Assembly (NCBI GenBank): GCA_965226045.1
Contig: CBDDBU010000026.1
Location: 62,001-126,000 of the forward strand
Direction: 5' to 3'
From: CBDDBU01 sp965226045
GTDB lineage: Bacteria; Pseudomonadota; Alphaproteobacteria; VGEJ01
Length of the DNA: 64,000 bases
How positions within the stretch are numbered: the first letter of the stretch is position 1; every line of letters begins with the position of its first letter. The translations under genes were made by a program, and so were the position numbers. Under the pieces are notes generated by a model, which was not told the origin of the DNA, made no database searches, and saw nothing but the letters and a program-made list of their open reading frames with translations. Of this stretch, positions 24,554-32,909 are shown one piece after another.

Positions 24554-26629
24554 ATGCTTCGCATCGCTGTCGATGTCGGCGGGACCTTCACGGACGTCGT
24601 CGTGGCCGATGCGGACGGCCGCCTCATCCTCGGCAAGGCGCTGACCACGCCGAGGCGATCGTTCGACGGGCTGTACGCGGCGCTCGCCAATGCCGCGGCC
24701 GAACTGCGCCGCAATCCCGACGACCTCCTGCGTGAGGCCGGTCTTCTGATCTACGCGACGACGCGGGCGGCCAATGCCATCGTCGAGGGCAAAGTGGCCA
24801 AGACCGCCTTTCTCACGACGGAAGGCTTTCCCAACATCCTGCTGTACCGGCAGGGCGGCAAGCACTACCCATTTCGCGTCGACGTGGAGAATCCGCCACC
24901 CTACGTGCCAAGGCGGCTCACCTTCGAGGTGCCGGAGCGCATCAACGCCGAGGGCGGGATCGAGCGCGCACTCGACGAGGAACCGGTGCGCGCCATCTTG
25001 CGCGGCTTGCCAGCGATGGGGATCGAGGCGATCGCCGTCTGTTTGCTGTGGTCGATCGCGAACGACACGCACGAGCGGCGCGTCGGCGCGCTGATCGAGG
25101 CGCTCCTACCGGACATCCCCTACACGCTTTCGTCCGCGCTCAACCCCGTGGTCCGGGAGTATCCGCGCGCGTCCTCGACCGCGATCGATGCCTCGCTGAA
25201 GCCGCTGATGCAGGCGCACCTGCGCGCGCTGGACGACGATCTCGCTGCGGCCGGTTTCTCGGGTGAGATGATGGTGAGCGTGTCGTCCGGCGGCCTGCTG
25301 CACGCGGCCGATGCAATCGCCCGGCCGGTCTATACGGTGAAGTCGGGGCCGGCGATGGCGCCGGTCGCTGGCAAGGCCTATGCCGAAGCCGAGGGGGTCG
25401 GCGGCGACATCATCGTCATCGACACGGGCGGCACAACCTTCGACGTGAGCCTGGTGCGCGCCGGCCTCGTCAAGTACACACGCGAGAGTTGGCTGCTCGG
25501 GGAATGGGTCGGGCACAATCTCGGCATGGCAACCGTAGACGTGAGGAGCGTCGGCTCGGGCGGCGGCTCGATCGCCTGGCTCGATTCAGGCGGCATGCTG
25601 CGGGTCGGGCCGCAATCGGCGGGAGCGGTGCCGGGGCCCGCAGCCTTTGGCCGCGGCGGCGAGGCGCCGACGGTGACTGACGCTGCTCTGATGCTAGGCT
25701 ATATCGATGCGGCGCGTTTCCTCGGCGGGCGCATGCCGCTCGACACCGCGGCGGCGCGCCGGGCAATCGGTTCGCTCGCCGACGCCATGGGCAAGACGAT
25801 CGTAGAGACGGCGTCCGGCATTCTGCTGCTCGCGGGCGAGCTGATGATCGAAGCGATCGAGGCAATTACGGTCAACGACGGCGTGGACCCGCGCGAAAGC
25901 CTCTTGGTCGCGGGCGGTGGCGCAGCAGGGCTCACCATCGTACCCATCGCCCGCGCGCTCGGATGCGCGCGTGTATTGCTGCCGCGCACCGCGGGTGGCT
26001 TGAGCGCGTGCGGCGCGCAATATTCCGACATCGTCACCGAGTACAGCGCGAGCCATTACGCCCATTCGGCTGATTTCGACTATGCAGCCGTGACCGCCGT
26101 CCTGCAGCGGCTTCGCGCTCAGGCCGAGGCCTTTGGGGTGGGGCTTGGCGCGCGCGGCGTGCCCGACCAGCGCACCGACTACTTCGTCGAGGCGCGCTAC
26201 CTCAATCAGCAATGGGAGATCGAGGTGCCCCTGCCCGGCACGACCGTCGAGACGGCGGATGATCTCGCCGCGCTGGTCGAGGCCTTCCACCGGACTCACG
26301 AACGGCTCTACGCGGTGCGCGAGGTTGGCGGGTTCATCGAATGCATCAATTGGCGGGTGCGGTTGACGGGACTGCGCGACAAGCCAAGCCTGGCGCGGGA
26401 GACCTCGCACCGCGGCACCCTTCCGCGCTCTGACCGTCTCGCCCCAGCCTATTTTGAACCGGACGGTGAGGTCGAGACGCCGATCTACCTCGGCGCCGAC
26501 CTTGGCGCCGGAATGGCCGTGGCCGGGCCCGCGATCATCGAGGAGCCCACCACGACCATCGTCGTGTATCCCGGCGCCCGCGCGGCGCGGACCGCGCTTG
26601 GCAACTATCTCATCGAGACCGGCGCATGA
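24554..26629 (+). CDS. Hydantoinase/5-oxoprolinase subunit A
   Basis: A 691-residue ATP-dependent amidohydrolase subunit. It has the ASKHA-type ATP site: VDVGGTFTDVVVAD at the N-terminus (phosphate 1) and IDTGGTTFDVSLV near residue 295 (phosphate 2). KSGPAMAPVAG and SVGSGGGSIAW are conserved blocks of the HyuA/OplAH family. It activates a cyclic amide (hydantoin, oxoproline or similar) by phosphorylation and works with the B subunit. ATG 24554 has GGAG 11 bases upstream. It is the first gene of a four-gene operon inside the IS6-flanked segment. The true substrate is not evident. Confidence 0.92.
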   Translation: MLRIAVDVGGTFTDVVVADADGRLILGKALTTPRRSFDGLYAALANAAAELRRNPDDLLREAGLLIYATTRAANAIVEGKVAKTAFLTTEGFPNILLYRQGGKHYPFRVDVENPPPYVPRRLTFEVPERINAEGGIERALDEEPVRAILRGLPAMGIEAIAVCLLWSIANDTHERRVGALIEALLPDIPYTLSSALNPVVREYPRASSTAIDASLKPLMQAHLRALDDDLAAAGFSGEMMVSVSSGGLLHAADAIARPVYTVKSGPAMAPVAGKAYAEAEGVGGDIIVIDTGGTTFDVSLVRAGLVKYTRESWLLGEWVGHNLGMATVDVRSVGSGGGSIAWLDSGGMLRVGPQSAGAVPGPAAFGRGGEAPTVTDAALMLGYIDAARFLGGRMPLDTAAARRAIGSLADAMGKTIVETASGILLLAGELMIEAIEAITVNDGVDPRESLLVAGGGAAGLTIVPIARALGCARVLLPRTAGGLSACGAQYSDIVTEYSASHYAHSADFDYAAVTAVLQRLRAQAEAFGVGLGARGVPDQRTDYFVEARYLNQQWEIEVPLPGTTVETADDLAALVEAFHRTHERLYAVREVGGFIECINWRVRLTGLRDKPSLARETSHRGTLPRSDRLAPAYFEPDGEVETPIYLGADLGAGMAVAGPAIIEEPTTTIVVYPGARAARTALGNYLIETGA

Positions 26630-28410
26630 GCGGAACCGGCTACGATCCCATCCAGCTGGCGGTCATGGCGAACCGGATGGAGGCGATCGTCCGCGAGATG
26701 ACGGACACGATCGTGCGCACTGCGCGCTCCTCGGTGATCGGCATGGCGCGCGACATGTCGTGCTCTATCGTGACGCGCGAGGGCGAGCTCGTTGCGGCCG
26801 CCGAGGGCGTGCCGATCCATATCTACGCGGCGACGCTTCAGGCCCGCGCGCTAATGCGCCTCCAGCCGAACCCGAAGGAGGGCGATGCCTTCCTTCACAA
26901 CGATCCGTACGACGGCGGCACCCACCCGGCCGACCACGCCGTGCTCGTGCCGGTGTTTCACGACGGCGCGCATGTCTTCAGCGTGATCGCGACCTGCCAT
27001 CAGGCCGACATCGGCAACAGTGTGCCGACCACCTACTTCGCGCCGGCCAAGGACGTTTACGAAGAGGGCGCGCTGATCTTCCCCTGCGTCCAGGTGCAAC
27101 GCGACTATCGCGAGATCGACGACATCATCCGCATGTGCCGACGCCGCATCCGCGTGCCCGAACAATGGTATGGCGATCATCTCGCCGCAATCAGCGCGGC
27201 GCGCATCGGAGAGCAGCGGCTCAAGGCGTTCATGGCCGCGCACGGGATCGAGACGGTGCAGCAGTTCGTCGATGCTTGGTTTGAATACACCGAGCGTCGC
27301 ACGGTAGCGGCCATCAAGAAGCTGGTGAGCGGCCGAGTCGTCGTCGAGGGGGGACATGATCCGGTCGAGCCTTTCCTGCCCGACGGCATCCCGATCACTG
27401 TGGCTCTGGATGTCGACGCCGAGGCCGGCAATATCACTGTCGATCTGCGCAACAATATCGACTGCGTCGACGCTGGCATGAACCTGACCGAGGCCACCGC
27501 GACCATGGCGGCGGCCCAGGGCGTGTTCAACTGCCTCGACGACGTGCCGTACAACTCCGGCACTTTCCGCCACGTCCAGGTCCTGCTGCGGGAGAACAGC
27601 GTCGCTGGCATCCCACGCTTTCCCCATAGCTGCTCATGCGCCACGGCGCCGATGATCGACATCCTGATCAACCTGGTGCATCTCGCCTTCGCGGAGCTGG
27701 GCGAGGGCCTCGGCATCGCGCAGGGCAATTGGGTCAACTCGGCCGGCGCGGGCGTGATCTCGGGCCGGGATTCCCGGCGCGGCGGCGCGCCCTTTGTCAG
27801 CCAAGTCTATCTCATGGGCGGCGGCGGCCCAGCCACCGCGACCACCGATGGGATGGTCTCGATGATCCTGATGCCAGTCATGGGCCTTCTCTATCGCGAC
27901 AGCGTTGAGATCGACGAGCAGCGCTTTCCGATCCTAGTCAAATCGCTCGGTGTGATCGAGAATTCTGCGGGCGCCGGGCGCTTTCGGGGCGGCCCAGCGA
28001 CCGAGGTGGTGTTCGGCCCGCGCGCTGATCCCCTGCGGGTGATCAACATCACCAATGGGCTCTCCGGGCGACGTCCGCTCGGCGTGCATGGTGGGCGGAG
28101 CGCCGATCTCGGCGCCAATCTCCTTCTGCGCGCGGATGGCCGCGCGGAGCCGCAACCCGCCTATATGGACACCACGCTGCCGGCGGGCGAGTGGATCCGA
28201 GCAGTCGATCAAGGCGGTGGCGGCTTCGGCGATCCGATGAGCCGCGACCCGGCCCGGGTCAGGCGCGACATCGAGGAGCGGATAGTCTCGCTCGAAGAGG
28301 CGCGCGAGGTTTACGGCGTGGTCGTCACCGGCGAGGTCGCGACCGATAGCCTCGAGGTCGATGAGGCAGGCACCACTGAGCGCCGGCGCCGCTCGCTACC
28401 GCGCGCTTGA
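26626..28410 (+). CDS. Hydantoinase/5-oxoprolinase subunit B
   Basis: A 594-residue partner of the preceding gene, overlapping it by 4 bp (ATGA). It starts YDPIQLAVMANRMEAIVREM and has the conserved HNDPYDGGTHPADHAVLVPV and TCHQADIG blocks, rich in Asp/His for metal binding, and near the C-terminus the GGGGFGDP motif typical of HyuB. Together the two chains hydrolyse the lactam or imide bond. The length is slightly above the usual 520-590 because of a short charged tail. Paired HyuAB also occurs in caprolactam, N-methylhydantoin and acetone-carboxylase-like systems, so the substrate is open. Confidence 0.92.
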   Translation: MSGTGYDPIQLAVMANRMEAIVREMTDTIVRTARSSVIGMARDMSCSIVTREGELVAAAEGVPIHIYAATLQARALMRLQPNPKEGDAFLHNDPYDGGTHPADHAVLVPVFHDGAHVFSVIATCHQADIGNSVPTTYFAPAKDVYEEGALIFPCVQVQRDYREIDDIIRMCRRRIRVPEQWYGDHLAAISAARIGEQRLKAFMAAHGIETVQQFVDAWFEYTERRTVAAIKKLVSGRVVVEGGHDPVEPFLPDGIPITVALDVDAEAGNITVDLRNNIDCVDAGMNLTEATATMAAAQGVFNCLDDVPYNSGTFRHVQVLLRENSVAGIPRFPHSCSCATAPMIDILINLVHLAFAELGEGLGIAQGNWVNSAGAGVISGRDSRRGGAPFVSQVYLMGGGGPATATTDGMVSMILMPVMGLLYRDSVEIDEQRFPILVKSLGVIENSAGAGRFRGGPATEVVFGPRADPLRVINITNGLSGRRPLGVHGGRSADLGANLLLRADGRAEPQPAYMDTTLPAGEWIRAVDQGGGGFGDPMSRDPARVRRDIEERIVSLEEAREVYGVVVTGEVATDSLEVDEAGTTERRRRSLPRA

Positions 28411-28421
28411 TGGAGCGAGTC

Positions 28422-29693
28422 ATGTCCGAAGCCGAGATCAGCAACCGTAATTTCGCTCGCGAGGGCCGCTCGCGTTCGCAGATAGAGGAGGCGCTCGTGG
28501 CGGGGCGCCAAGGCGATCTCGATTGGCGCGACCCGAAGAACTTGCAGGCCTCCTATTTCGCGGGCGATGACGTCGTGAGCATCGCGGCTGACGCCTATGA
28601 CCTCTACATGGGCGACAACGTGATCTATGGGCCCACTCTCTACCCCAGTCTGCCCCGCCTAGAGGCGGAGGTCGTGGCGATGGTGAAGGAGATGTTGAAC
28701 GCGCCGGCGACGGCGGGCGGCAGCGTCACGACCGGGGGTACCGAAAGCATCATGATGGCGGTCAAGACGGCGCGGGATTGGGCGAGAGAGCACAAACCTA
28801 GCGCCACCGCGCCCGAAATACTCACCTCTGAATCAGCACACCCTGCTTTCGGCAAGGCGGCGCATTACCTCGGACTCGAGGTCGCTCGTGTCCCCCTCGG
28901 CCTCGACTACGCAGCGGACGCCGCCGCGATGGCGGCGGCCGTGAACGCGAACACGGTGATGATCACGGGCTCCGCGCCGCCCTACCCGATGGGGGTGGTG
29001 GATCCCATCGAGTCGATCGGCGCGATCGCCGCCGAGCACGACTTGTGGATGCACGTCGATGCGTGCGGTGGGGGGTTCTTTCTCCCGTTCGCTGAGGCGC
29101 TGGGCGAGCCGGTCCCGTGTTTCGATTTCAGAGTAGACGCCGTCAGCTCGATATCGGTCGATCTGCACAAATACGGTTACGCCAATCGCGGGTCGTCGAC
29201 ATTGCTGTTGCGGGATGCGGCGCTTGAACGGTACCAGCGATTCGCCCACGATGCATGGTCAGGCGGCGCGTACTCCACGCTCAATTTCGTGGGTTCCCGC
29301 GCGGGTGGGCCGGTGGCCTCGGCCTGGGCCGTCATGCGCTACCTGGGGTTTGATGGCTATACGGAGCGTGTCAGGGCGATCCTGCATGCCAAACGCCGGT
29401 TCGTCGAAGGCATCGGTGGGATCGAAGGGGTTTGCGTGCTCGGGGCGCCGCAGGGCGGCCACTTCTCGATCGGTTCCACCGGGGAGGTGGACATAGACGC
29501 GGTTGCGGAAGGTTTGCTCGCCAAAGGCTGGCGCATGGGCCGAATGCAGCGACCGCCCGCGTTGCTGCTGCTCCTGAATCATGCGCACGGGGCGGTCGCT
29601 GCTGAGTTCCTCAACGATCTCCGGGTCACGGTGGACGGGGTAATGGCCGGGCACATCCAGTCCTCAGGAGAAACAACAGTGTACACCTCGTAG
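28422..29693 (+). CDS. PLP-dependent decarboxylase/lyase, sphingosine-1-phosphate-lyase-like
   Basis: A 423-residue group II PLP enzyme. TTGGTESIMMAV binds the phosphate, HVDACGGGF holds the Asp that pairs with the pyridine N, and Lys250 in SVDLHKYGYANRGSS forms the Schiff base. These match the DPL1/sphingosine-1-phosphate-lyase subgroup better than glutamate decarboxylases. There is no N-terminal membrane helix, unlike eukaryotic lyases. ATG 28422 has GGAG seven bases upstream; ATG 28410, overlapping the hyuB stop, is possible too. Downstream of an amidohydrolase it may decarboxylate or cleave the ring-opened amino acid. That is inference. Confidence 0.85.
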   Translation: MSEAEISNRNFAREGRSRSQIEEALVAGRQGDLDWRDPKNLQASYFAGDDVVSIAADAYDLYMGDNVIYGPTLYPSLPRLEAEVVAMVKEMLNAPATAGGSVTTGGTESIMMAVKTARDWAREHKPSATAPEILTSESAHPAFGKAAHYLGLEVARVPLGLDYAADAAAMAAAVNANTVMITGSAPPYPMGVVDPIESIGAIAAEHDLWMHVDACGGGFFLPFAEALGEPVPCFDFRVDAVSSISVDLHKYGYANRGSSTLLLRDAALERYQRFAHDAWSGGAYSTLNFVGSRAGGPVASAWAVMRYLGFDGYTERVRAILHAKRRFVEGIGGIEGVCVLGAPQGGHFSIGSTGEVDIDAVAEGLLAKGWRMGRMQRPPALLLLLNHAHGAVAAEFLNDLRVTVDGVMAGHIQSSGETTVYTS

Positions 29694-29756
29694 CGCGCCC
29701 GCCTCGTGGAGTTCGCATCCCTAGCGTCTCTATTCGCGTAACAGAAAGGATCAGCC

Positions 29757-30548
29757 ATGGCACGGGCGTTGATCATCGTCCCGTACGCTTTCGGCGAGAA
29801 TGGTTTAGCACACCGCCGGGCACAGCAGGCACATGTGAAGATTCCCACCGATATCGAGTTCGAGTATCGAAGCATCAAGGCAGGACCGCGTTATTTTCTG
29901 GGTCGACACGACGAGTTCTTGATCGAAGTCGGCATTTTTGAGGCCGGTATCGACGCCCAGAACGAGGGCTTCGACGCCGTGAGCGTCGATACCATGAGCG
30001 ATTCCGGTGTGGCCGAATTGCGAGCGGTTTTGGATATTCCAGTGGTCGCGCCGGGCCGGACCATGTTCAGCTACGCACTAATGTTGGGCGGAAAGTTCGC
30101 GATTCTGGCCCAGGACGACCCGCAATACCCGCAATACCACTCCGCCGGGCTCACCTTCTACCGCAACCTTTTGAAGAAGACGGAATTTACCCAATTCTGC
30201 AGCGGAATCGAATTCTTCGAGGCGCCGTCCGACGCTGAGAATCTCTACGATGGCCATGAAGCAGAGGTCTTCCCCCGCATGGCAGAGGCGGGCCGTCGAG
30301 CCATCGACGCGGGTGCGGAAGTCCTCTGCCTCGGCTCGACAACGATGCATCAGGCGGGGCCGTATCTCTCAGAGCATCTACCGGTGCCGGCACTCAATCC
30401 GGGGCCCGTCAGCTACAAGATAATTCAGGCGATGTTGGGCCTGGGACATAGCCATAGCCGTGCCGGGCATCCGTCACCCATTGCCCGCGAGGGCGCCATG
30501 GTGCACGCCATGCTCGACGCCGCGCGTGCGCTGAAGGAGGAAAATTGA
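29757..30548 (+). CDS. Asp/Glu/hydantoin racemase-like protein lacking both usual catalytic cysteines
   Basis: A 263-residue protein with two-lobed Asp/Glu racemase-like order: an N-terminal strand (MARALIIVPYAFGENG), VDTMSDSGVAELRAVLDIPV, then VLCLGSTTMHQAGPYL in lobe 2. In the family, Cys normally stands at the positions here occupied by Thr79 and Ser194. A Cys at 191 is three residues early. It may be a racemase of another mechanism, a decarboxylase or isomerase relative, or inactive. An AAAGGA site precedes ATG 29757. It is 63 bp after the decarboxylase gene and closes the operon. Confidence 0.7.
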   Translation: MARALIIVPYAFGENGLAHRRAQQAHVKIPTDIEFEYRSIKAGPRYFLGRHDEFLIEVGIFEAGIDAQNEGFDAVSVDTMSDSGVAELRAVLDIPVVAPGRTMFSYALMLGGKFAILAQDDPQYPQYHSAGLTFYRNLLKKTEFTQFCSGIEFFEAPSDAENLYDGHEAEVFPRMAEAGRRAIDAGAEVLCLGSTTMHQAGPYLSEHLPVPALNPGPVSYKIIQAMLGLGHSHSRAGHPSPIAREGAMVHAMLDAARALKEEN

Positions 30549-30802
30549 ACCCCGGCTCGTGTGGAAACGTTGTGGACCTCATGCGACGGCTTTGTCAGGC
30601 TAACTGGCGTGAGCCGGCTGATCAGAGACGTTCGCAACTCTCACGCGGCGAGATGACGCCACTCAGCGTGTGAGTCGGCATGGCCTCTGATCCCGGATCG
30701 GCGTCCAAGGCTGACCCCACCCCAGGCAGGCTAGGGCCCTCCGCCTGCCGGACCATTCGTCGTCCCCGGGGGAGCTATGGCCGAAAGTTGGTGACGGGCT
30801 GT
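30549..30802. other. Non-coding region after the racemase gene
   Basis: I see no gene in these 254 bp. Together with the following transposase scrap it makes 321 bp without a functional gene. No hairpin followed by a T-run was found after the operon. Confidence 0.4.
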
Positions 30803-30874
30803 TCAGGCGGCGTGTTGAACTTGCTTGATTCCGTCCTTGAAGATCACTCCCTGGATGAGCTCGGCGAGGGGCAT
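30803..30874 (-). pseudogene. Scrap of a transposase C-terminus (family uncertain)
   Basis: The minus strand reads LAELIQGVIFKDGIKQVQHAA and a stop at 30803. This resembles the very C-terminal tail of a transposase family different from the IS6 element. It is cut off by the IS6 terminal repeat at 30870, so the IS6 copy probably inserted into or next to it. The match is from memory and short. Confidence 0.3.
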
Positions 30875-31170
30875 TGTCAGACAAAAGTGACAGTCTGCGG
30901 GAAACGGGTCGGCGGCCATGATCAGGCAGCGAGGCTGCGCCATTCAGCTAGAGCGGCTGAACGCTCTTCCTTGTAGACCTTGCGGCTCGTGAGATGGCGC
31001 TCGTGGTTCAAATGATTGTGGACGGAGGCGTGAGCGGAGGCGAACTTCTGCAGCGTCGTCGGTCTTCGGAACCGCGCCATGGCCCGTTCACGTCGTCGGA
31101 AAGGCTGATGCAAGTTCTCCGCCCGGCTGTTGAGCCATCGGCCACACTCCTGGCGATCCGATACATCCAG
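30870..31170 (-). mobile_element. Right IS6-family element, surviving 3' half
   Basis: The terminal repeat GGCATTGTCAGACAA starts at 30870. The transposase stop follows at 30922, and the coding remnant extends to about 31158. The 5' half of the element, including most of the DDE domain, is missing. It has the same orientation as the left remnant. Confidence 0.75.
30922..31158 (-). pseudogene. IS6-family transposase, C-terminal fragment
   Basis: Seventy-eight residues remain, from DRQECGRWLNSRAENLHQPF through LQKFASAHASVHNHLNHERH to EWRSLAA and the stop. The Glu in RAEN is the last residue of the DDE triad. There is no start and no upstream catalytic Asp. It cannot be the missing half of the left fragment in a single gene, because the order on the strand is wrong. 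It therefore comes from a second copy. Confidence 0.85.
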
Positions 31171-31208
31171 GTCAGGTGGCGGCGCGGTGCGCGACGCGCC
31201 CGCAGCAC

Positions 31209-32594
31209 TCAAGCGCTGGCGGCATGGTTCGCCACCATGGCCGCCGTCTCGTCGAGCGCCCGGCCGAACCGGTCGAACATGTCGTCGATCTGGCTCTCCG
31301 TGATGATCAACGGTGGGCAAAACGGAAAGGTGTCGCCGAGCGGACGAACGATGAGTCCAAGCTCGAGGTTGCGCGCGGTGCCATAGGCGCCAACGCCCAA
31401 CACCGGGTCGAAGGGGCGCTTCGTCTTCTTGTCGGCGACGAGTTCGACGGCGCCGAGCAATCCAACCCCGCGCACGTCTCCCACCAAAGGGTGTCCACGG
31501 AATGCCTCCAGGCGCTCACGAAAGCGCGGCACGACCGACCGCACGTGGCCGATGATGTCGCGCTCCTCCATCAGTTCGAGAGTGCGGATAGCCACCGCCG
31601 CGGGAACGGGATGGCCGGAATAGGTGAAGCCGTGGGCGAACGTGCCATGGCGATGGCTCGCCTCCCGCAAGGCTTCCCAGATCGGCCGGCTCAGCATCGC
31701 CGCGGAGATCGGCTGGTAGGCCGAAGATAATGCCTTGGCGACGGTCATGACGTCGGGTCGCAGATCGTAGGTCTCGCAGGCGAACTGGTTGCCGGTGCGG
31801 CCGAAACCGCAGATCACCTCGTCGACGACGAACAGAATGTCGTGGCGGCGCAGCACCGCCTGGACCTGCTCGAAGTAGGTTGCTGGCGGCACGATGACGC
31901 CACCGGTGCACATCACCGGATCGGCGACGAAGGCGGCGACCGTCTCCGGCCCCTCCTCCTGAAGCAGGGCCTCGAGATCGGCGGCACAGCGGCCGGCGAA
32001 CGCTTCCTCGCTCTCGCCAGGCAGCCCTTCACGATAGTAATCGGGACAGGTCGTATGGACGAAACGGTCGATCGGCAGATCGAAATCAGCGTGGGCGATC
32101 GGCAGGCCGGTCAGGCTCGATGTGGCGATCGTGCTGCCGTGATAGCTGCGCCGCCGCGAGACTATTTTCTTCTTCTCGGGTCGGCCGACAACATTGTTGT
32201 ACTGCCAGATGAGCTTGATGACCGAGTCGTTGATCTCCGAGCCGGAATTGGCGAAAAAGATTCGTGGCTCGGGCACCGGTGAGATCCGCGTCAGGCGCTC
32301 GGCGAGATCGATGACGGGTGGCGTCGATTTGCCGTGGAAGGTGTGGTAGTAGGGCAGCCGCTTGAGTTGCTCGTAGGCGGCCTCCGCTAGCGCCGGCTCG
32401 CTGAACCCGAGCGACGCGCACCACAGCCCGGAAATGCTGTCGATGTACTGCCTGTCGGCGGTATCGTAGATGTAAATGCCGTCACCGCGGGTGATCACCA
32501 GCGGCCCTTCATCCTCGTGCCGGGCGAGATCGCAGTACGGGTGTATGAGACTGGCGATGTCCCGTGCCTCGAGGGAGTTAGCGGCTGTGCTCAT
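31209..32594 (-). CDS. Class III aminotransferase (omega-amino acid/amine type)
   Basis: A 461-residue PLP enzyme. FFANSGSEINDSVIKL binds the phosphate, VVDEVICGFGRTG has Asp258, and Lys287 in TVAKALSSAYQPISA is the internal aldimine. GLWCASLGF near the N-terminus and the overall length fit the omega-aminotransferase group (beta-alanine or putrescine:pyruvate type). ATG 32594 has an AAGGGG site. It ends 50 bp from the IS6 remnant. Upstream and divergent is a scrap of an amine-oxidising flavoprotein, so an amine-catabolism locus may have stood here. Confidence 0.9.
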   Translation of the reverse strand: MSTAANSLEARDIASLIHPYCDLARHEDEGPLVITRGDGIYIYDTADRQYIDSISGLWCASLGFSEPALAEAAYEQLKRLPYYHTFHGKSTPPVIDLAERLTRISPVPEPRIFFANSGSEINDSVIKLIWQYNNVVGRPEKKKIVSRRRSYHGSTIATSSLTGLPIAHADFDLPIDRFVHTTCPDYYREGLPGESEEAFAGRCAADLEALLQEEGPETVAAFVADPVMCTGGVIVPPATYFEQVQAVLRRHDILFVVDEVICGFGRTGNQFACETYDLRPDVMTVAKALSSAYQPISAAMLSRPIWEALREASHRHGTFAHGFTYSGHPVPAAVAIRTLELMEERDIIGHVRSVVPRFRERLEAFRGHPLVGDVRGVGLLGAVELVADKKTKRPFDPVLGVGAYGTARNLELGLIVRPLGDTFPFCPPLIITESQIDDMFDRFGRALDETAAMVANHAASA

Positions 32595-32704
32595 GGGGTC
32601 GTCCCCTTCCCGGGCAGCGCATCGCGAGGGCCGCAGGGTAGGGCATGCGCACGACCCGGACAATCGGGAGGCGTTGGTCGCGGAGCTGACTGGCCATTAC
32701 TGAG

Positions 32705-32860
32705 ATGTTGCTGGAACAGGCGCGCGTGGTTGTAATCGGCGGTGGGATCACTGGCTACAGCATCGCCTATCATCTGGCCAAGCTGGGGTGGACCGATGTC
32801 GTGCTCCTGGAGCGCGACCGGCTCACCTCCGGCACCTCGTGGCACGCCGTCGGTAACTGA
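32705..32860 (+). pseudogene. Sarcosine/dimethylglycine dehydrogenase-like gene, N-terminal scrap
   Basis: Only 51 codons remain: the FAD Rossmann motif VVVIGGGITGYSIAYHLAKL and VVLLERDRLTSGTSWHAVG, the standard start of the DMGDH/SDH family, then a stop at 32858. The family has 800 or more residues, so nearly all of it is deleted. It diverges from the aminotransferase gene, with 110 bp between. Confidence 0.75.
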
Positions 32861-32909
32861 CGCCCAGCTGTGGGCGGCGGCATGGCGGAGCGGCTACGCG
32901 CGCGGGCGC

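Larger units (their letters stand above)
24278..30869 (+). mobile_element. Cargo segment between two directly repeated IS6-family remnants
   Basis: The two inner IS ends (24277 and 30870) delimit 6,592 bp. The segment holds the hydantoinase/decarboxylase/racemase operon and an older transposase scrap. Both transposase remnants point the same way, and each keeps only its inner half. IS6-family elements form cointegrates and translocatable units flanked by direct copies, so this is the expected remains of such a unit. Bases 24278-24553 hold no gene that I can recognise and presumably contain the operon promoter. Confidence 0.6.
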
